Assembly (NCBI GenBank): GCA_020628375.1
Contig: JAHDFD010000004.1
Coordinates: 1-64,000 of the forward strand
Direction of reading: 5' to 3'
Source of the DNA: Chitinophagales bacterium
GTDB taxonomy: Bacteria; Bacteroidota; Bacteroidia; Chitinophagales; UBA2359
Length of the DNA: 64,000 nt
Shown: piece by piece, positions 62,803-64,000 of the stretch
How positions within the stretch are numbered: position 1 is the first letter of the stretch
How the letters are laid out: each line of letters opens with the position of its first letter
Position numbers and translations under genes: made by a program
The notes under the pieces: generated by a model
Databases searched by the model: none
What the model was told of the DNA's origin: nothing
The model's input: only the letters and a program-made list of their open reading frames with translations

Positions 62803-63939
62803 GTGAAGCGAATCTATTTCAATCATCCATACACAACCGGGAACGAAATTGGTAATGTTCAACAGGTTGTTAAGAATGGAAAATTCTCTGGAAACGGTGA
62901 TTTTACCAAGGCTTGCGAACAGTTTTTCGAACAACGATACAATTTCCCTAAAACACTTATGCTCAGTTCTTGCACTGCTGCTCTGGAAATGTGTGCATTA
63001 TTAATCGACTTTCAGGCTGGTGATGAGATCATTATGCCATCTTATACCTTTGTTTCCTGTGCCAATGCTTTTGCCTTACGTGGTGCAAAGATCAAGTTCG
63101 TTGACTCTTGCTATGATAATCCCAACTATGACTATGAGCAATTAGAAAGTCTGATCACGCCCAAAACCAAAGCTATTCTTGTTATTCATTACGCAGGAAT
63201 AGCCAATGAAATTGAACGACTTCAGACCTTATGTAAGGATAAAAATATTTACCTTATCGAAGATGCTGCCCATGCCATTGATGCATTTTCTGAGAACAAA
63301 TCGCTTGGTAGCTTTGGCGACCTGTCCACTTTTTCGTTCCATGAGACTAAAAATATTCACTGTGGAGAAGGTGGATTATTGGTCATTAATAATCCTCAAT
63401 TTATCGAACTTGCCGAAATCATAAGAGAAAAGGGAACCAACAGAAATGCTTTCAATAAAGGAATAGTAGATAAATATACCTGGGTTCACTTGGGTTCCTC
63501 TTATGTCGCTTCAGAACTGAATGCAGCTTTTTTATTAGCGCAACTAACACAGTTAACTAGCATACAGGAAAGAAGAATTACTATATGGAAAAAGTATTAC
63601 GATTTACTCAAACCACTTGGTATTTCCAACAAAATTCAATTGGCTCCTGAAGCGCATTATGATAAAAGTAATGGACATATATTTTATCTTATTTGCAGCA
63701 ATATCGAGGAACGTGATGCTTTATTGAATCATCTTCGTAGTTTTAACATCAATGCGGTCTTTCATTATCAGGCACTTCATGCCTCTAACTTCTTTACCGA
63801 AACTTTAAAACAAGAAAGAAAAACTTTGGTTAATGCTGAAAAATTTACTGACTGCCTGATCCGTTTGCCGTTACATCTTTATTTAACCGACACAGATATA
63901 GAATTTATTTGTGGGAAAATCAATGAGTTTTTTATCTAA
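62803..63939 (+). CDS. wecE: dTDP-4-amino-4,6-dideoxygalactose transaminase
   Basis: A 378-residue PLP aminotransferase of the DegT/DnrJ/EryC1 family, WecE/RffA branch. It transfers an amino group to dTDP-4-keto-6-deoxyglucose to give dTDP-Fuc4N. The start RIYFNHPYTTGNEIGNV, with FSGNGDFTKACEQFFEQ and LMLSSCTAALEMCALL, is typical of WecE, and the PLP lysine is Lys183 in TFSFHETKNIHCGEG. It begins at GTG 62803 and follows the dioxygenase gene. Length is complete; the stop lies before the end of the window. Confidence 0.92.
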   Translation: MKRIYFNHPYTTGNEIGNVQQVVKNGKFSGNGDFTKACEQFFEQRYNFPKTLMLSSCTAALEMCALLIDFQAGDEIIMPSYTFVSCANAFALRGAKIKFVDSCYDNPNYDYEQLESLITPKTKAILVIHYAGIANEIERLQTLCKDKNIYLIEDAAHAIDAFSENKSLGSFGDLSTFSFHETKNIHCGEGGLLVINNPQFIELAEIIREKGTNRNAFNKGIVDKYTWVHLGSSYVASELNAAFLLAQLTQLTSIQERRITIWKKYYDLLKPLGISNKIQLAPEAHYDKSNGHIFYLICSNIEERDALLNHLRSFNINAVFHYQALHASNFFTETLKQERKTLVNAEKFTDCLIRLPLHLYLTDTDIEFICGKINEFFI

Positions 63940-64000
63940 CCTATTTTTGAGTATGTTTAAATTTCTGGTAGTGGTTCATATTGAGTGATTTTTTTATTTT

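Noticed and set aside
63923-63988. Small ORF overlapping the end of wecE (MSFLSNLFLSMF...)
   Set aside because: Only 21 residues before a stop; it could be the start of a broken next gene, but the window ends and nothing supports it.

Overview
The window is a chromosomal segment of an AT-rich (roughly 35% GC by eye) member of the Bacteroidota. The evidence is a SusC/SusD pair, type IX secretion (T9SS) sorting domains, an ECF sigma/anti-sigma/sensor module, DUF5606 and DUF6427 families, TAnnTTTG promoter-like boxes, and weak or absent Shine-Dalgarno sequences. The Cys-rich 'PPDGTxCDDGNP' linkers, Ig-like secreted proteins and laminarin-type locus suggest a free-living, probably marine, polysaccharide-degrading lineage (Cytophagia, Saprospiria or Flavobacteriia). 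I cannot place it more precisely. I see no rRNA, tRNA, CRISPR array, transposase or prophage gene.

Layout. 0-10 kb is housekeeping and envelope: an ABC-2 permease, a TPMT-like methyltransferase, a membrane-anchored coiled-coil protein, a MazG-like protein, a Mn/Zn ABC permease, gcvH, the sigma module (sigma factor, a membrane protein with five 'P-x-x-Y-F' motifs, a small periplasmic sensor-like protein), and a CPBP-protease/M20-amidohydrolase pair. 10-18.8 kb holds crtZ and three tandem paralogues of about 885 residues with pectate-lyase-3 beta-helix segments and dockerin-like C-termini. 18.9-29.3 kb has an SDR/LLM flavin oxidoreductase pair and a two-gene operon of T9SS cargo: a 2,229-residue subtilisin-like/beta-helix protein overlapping a second secreted protein by 4 bp. 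29.7-41 kb is a beta-glucan (laminarin-type) utilisation locus, susC-susD-PKD glycan-binding lipoprotein-GH16-GH3, with a Crp-like regulator converging on it and a TPR histidine kinase beside it. 44-55 kb is core metabolism and envelope: rbfA, DUF6427, purQ, DUF5606, an aldo/keto reductase, a polysaccharide flippase, rfaE2, a YeeZ-like epimerase, and kdsD divergent from recQ. 55-58.4 kb encodes two related Cys-rich Ig-like secreted proteins. 58.5-64 kb is a surface-glycan region: GT39-like/TPR protein, GNAT, GT2, phytanoyl-CoA dioxygenase-like protein and a WecE-type sugar aminotransferase, suggesting synthesis of an acylated aminodeoxysugar.

The most distinctive layer is non-coding. At least three families of small repeats with terminal inverted repeats occur and look like MITEs: family A at 9.7 and 44.6 kb, family B at 18.8, 29.4 and 34.0 kb, and family C at 20.7 kb. 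Family C encloses a REP-type core that recurs as a tandem array at 48.2 kb and as a degraded copy at 55.0 kb. Heptanucleotide tandem repeats lie at 4.7 and 48.1 kb. Two full-length family B copies lie just upstream, in the same orientation, of secreted-hydrolase genes (the S8 protein and GH16). No gene in the window is an obvious transposase for these elements. I find no clear defence system.
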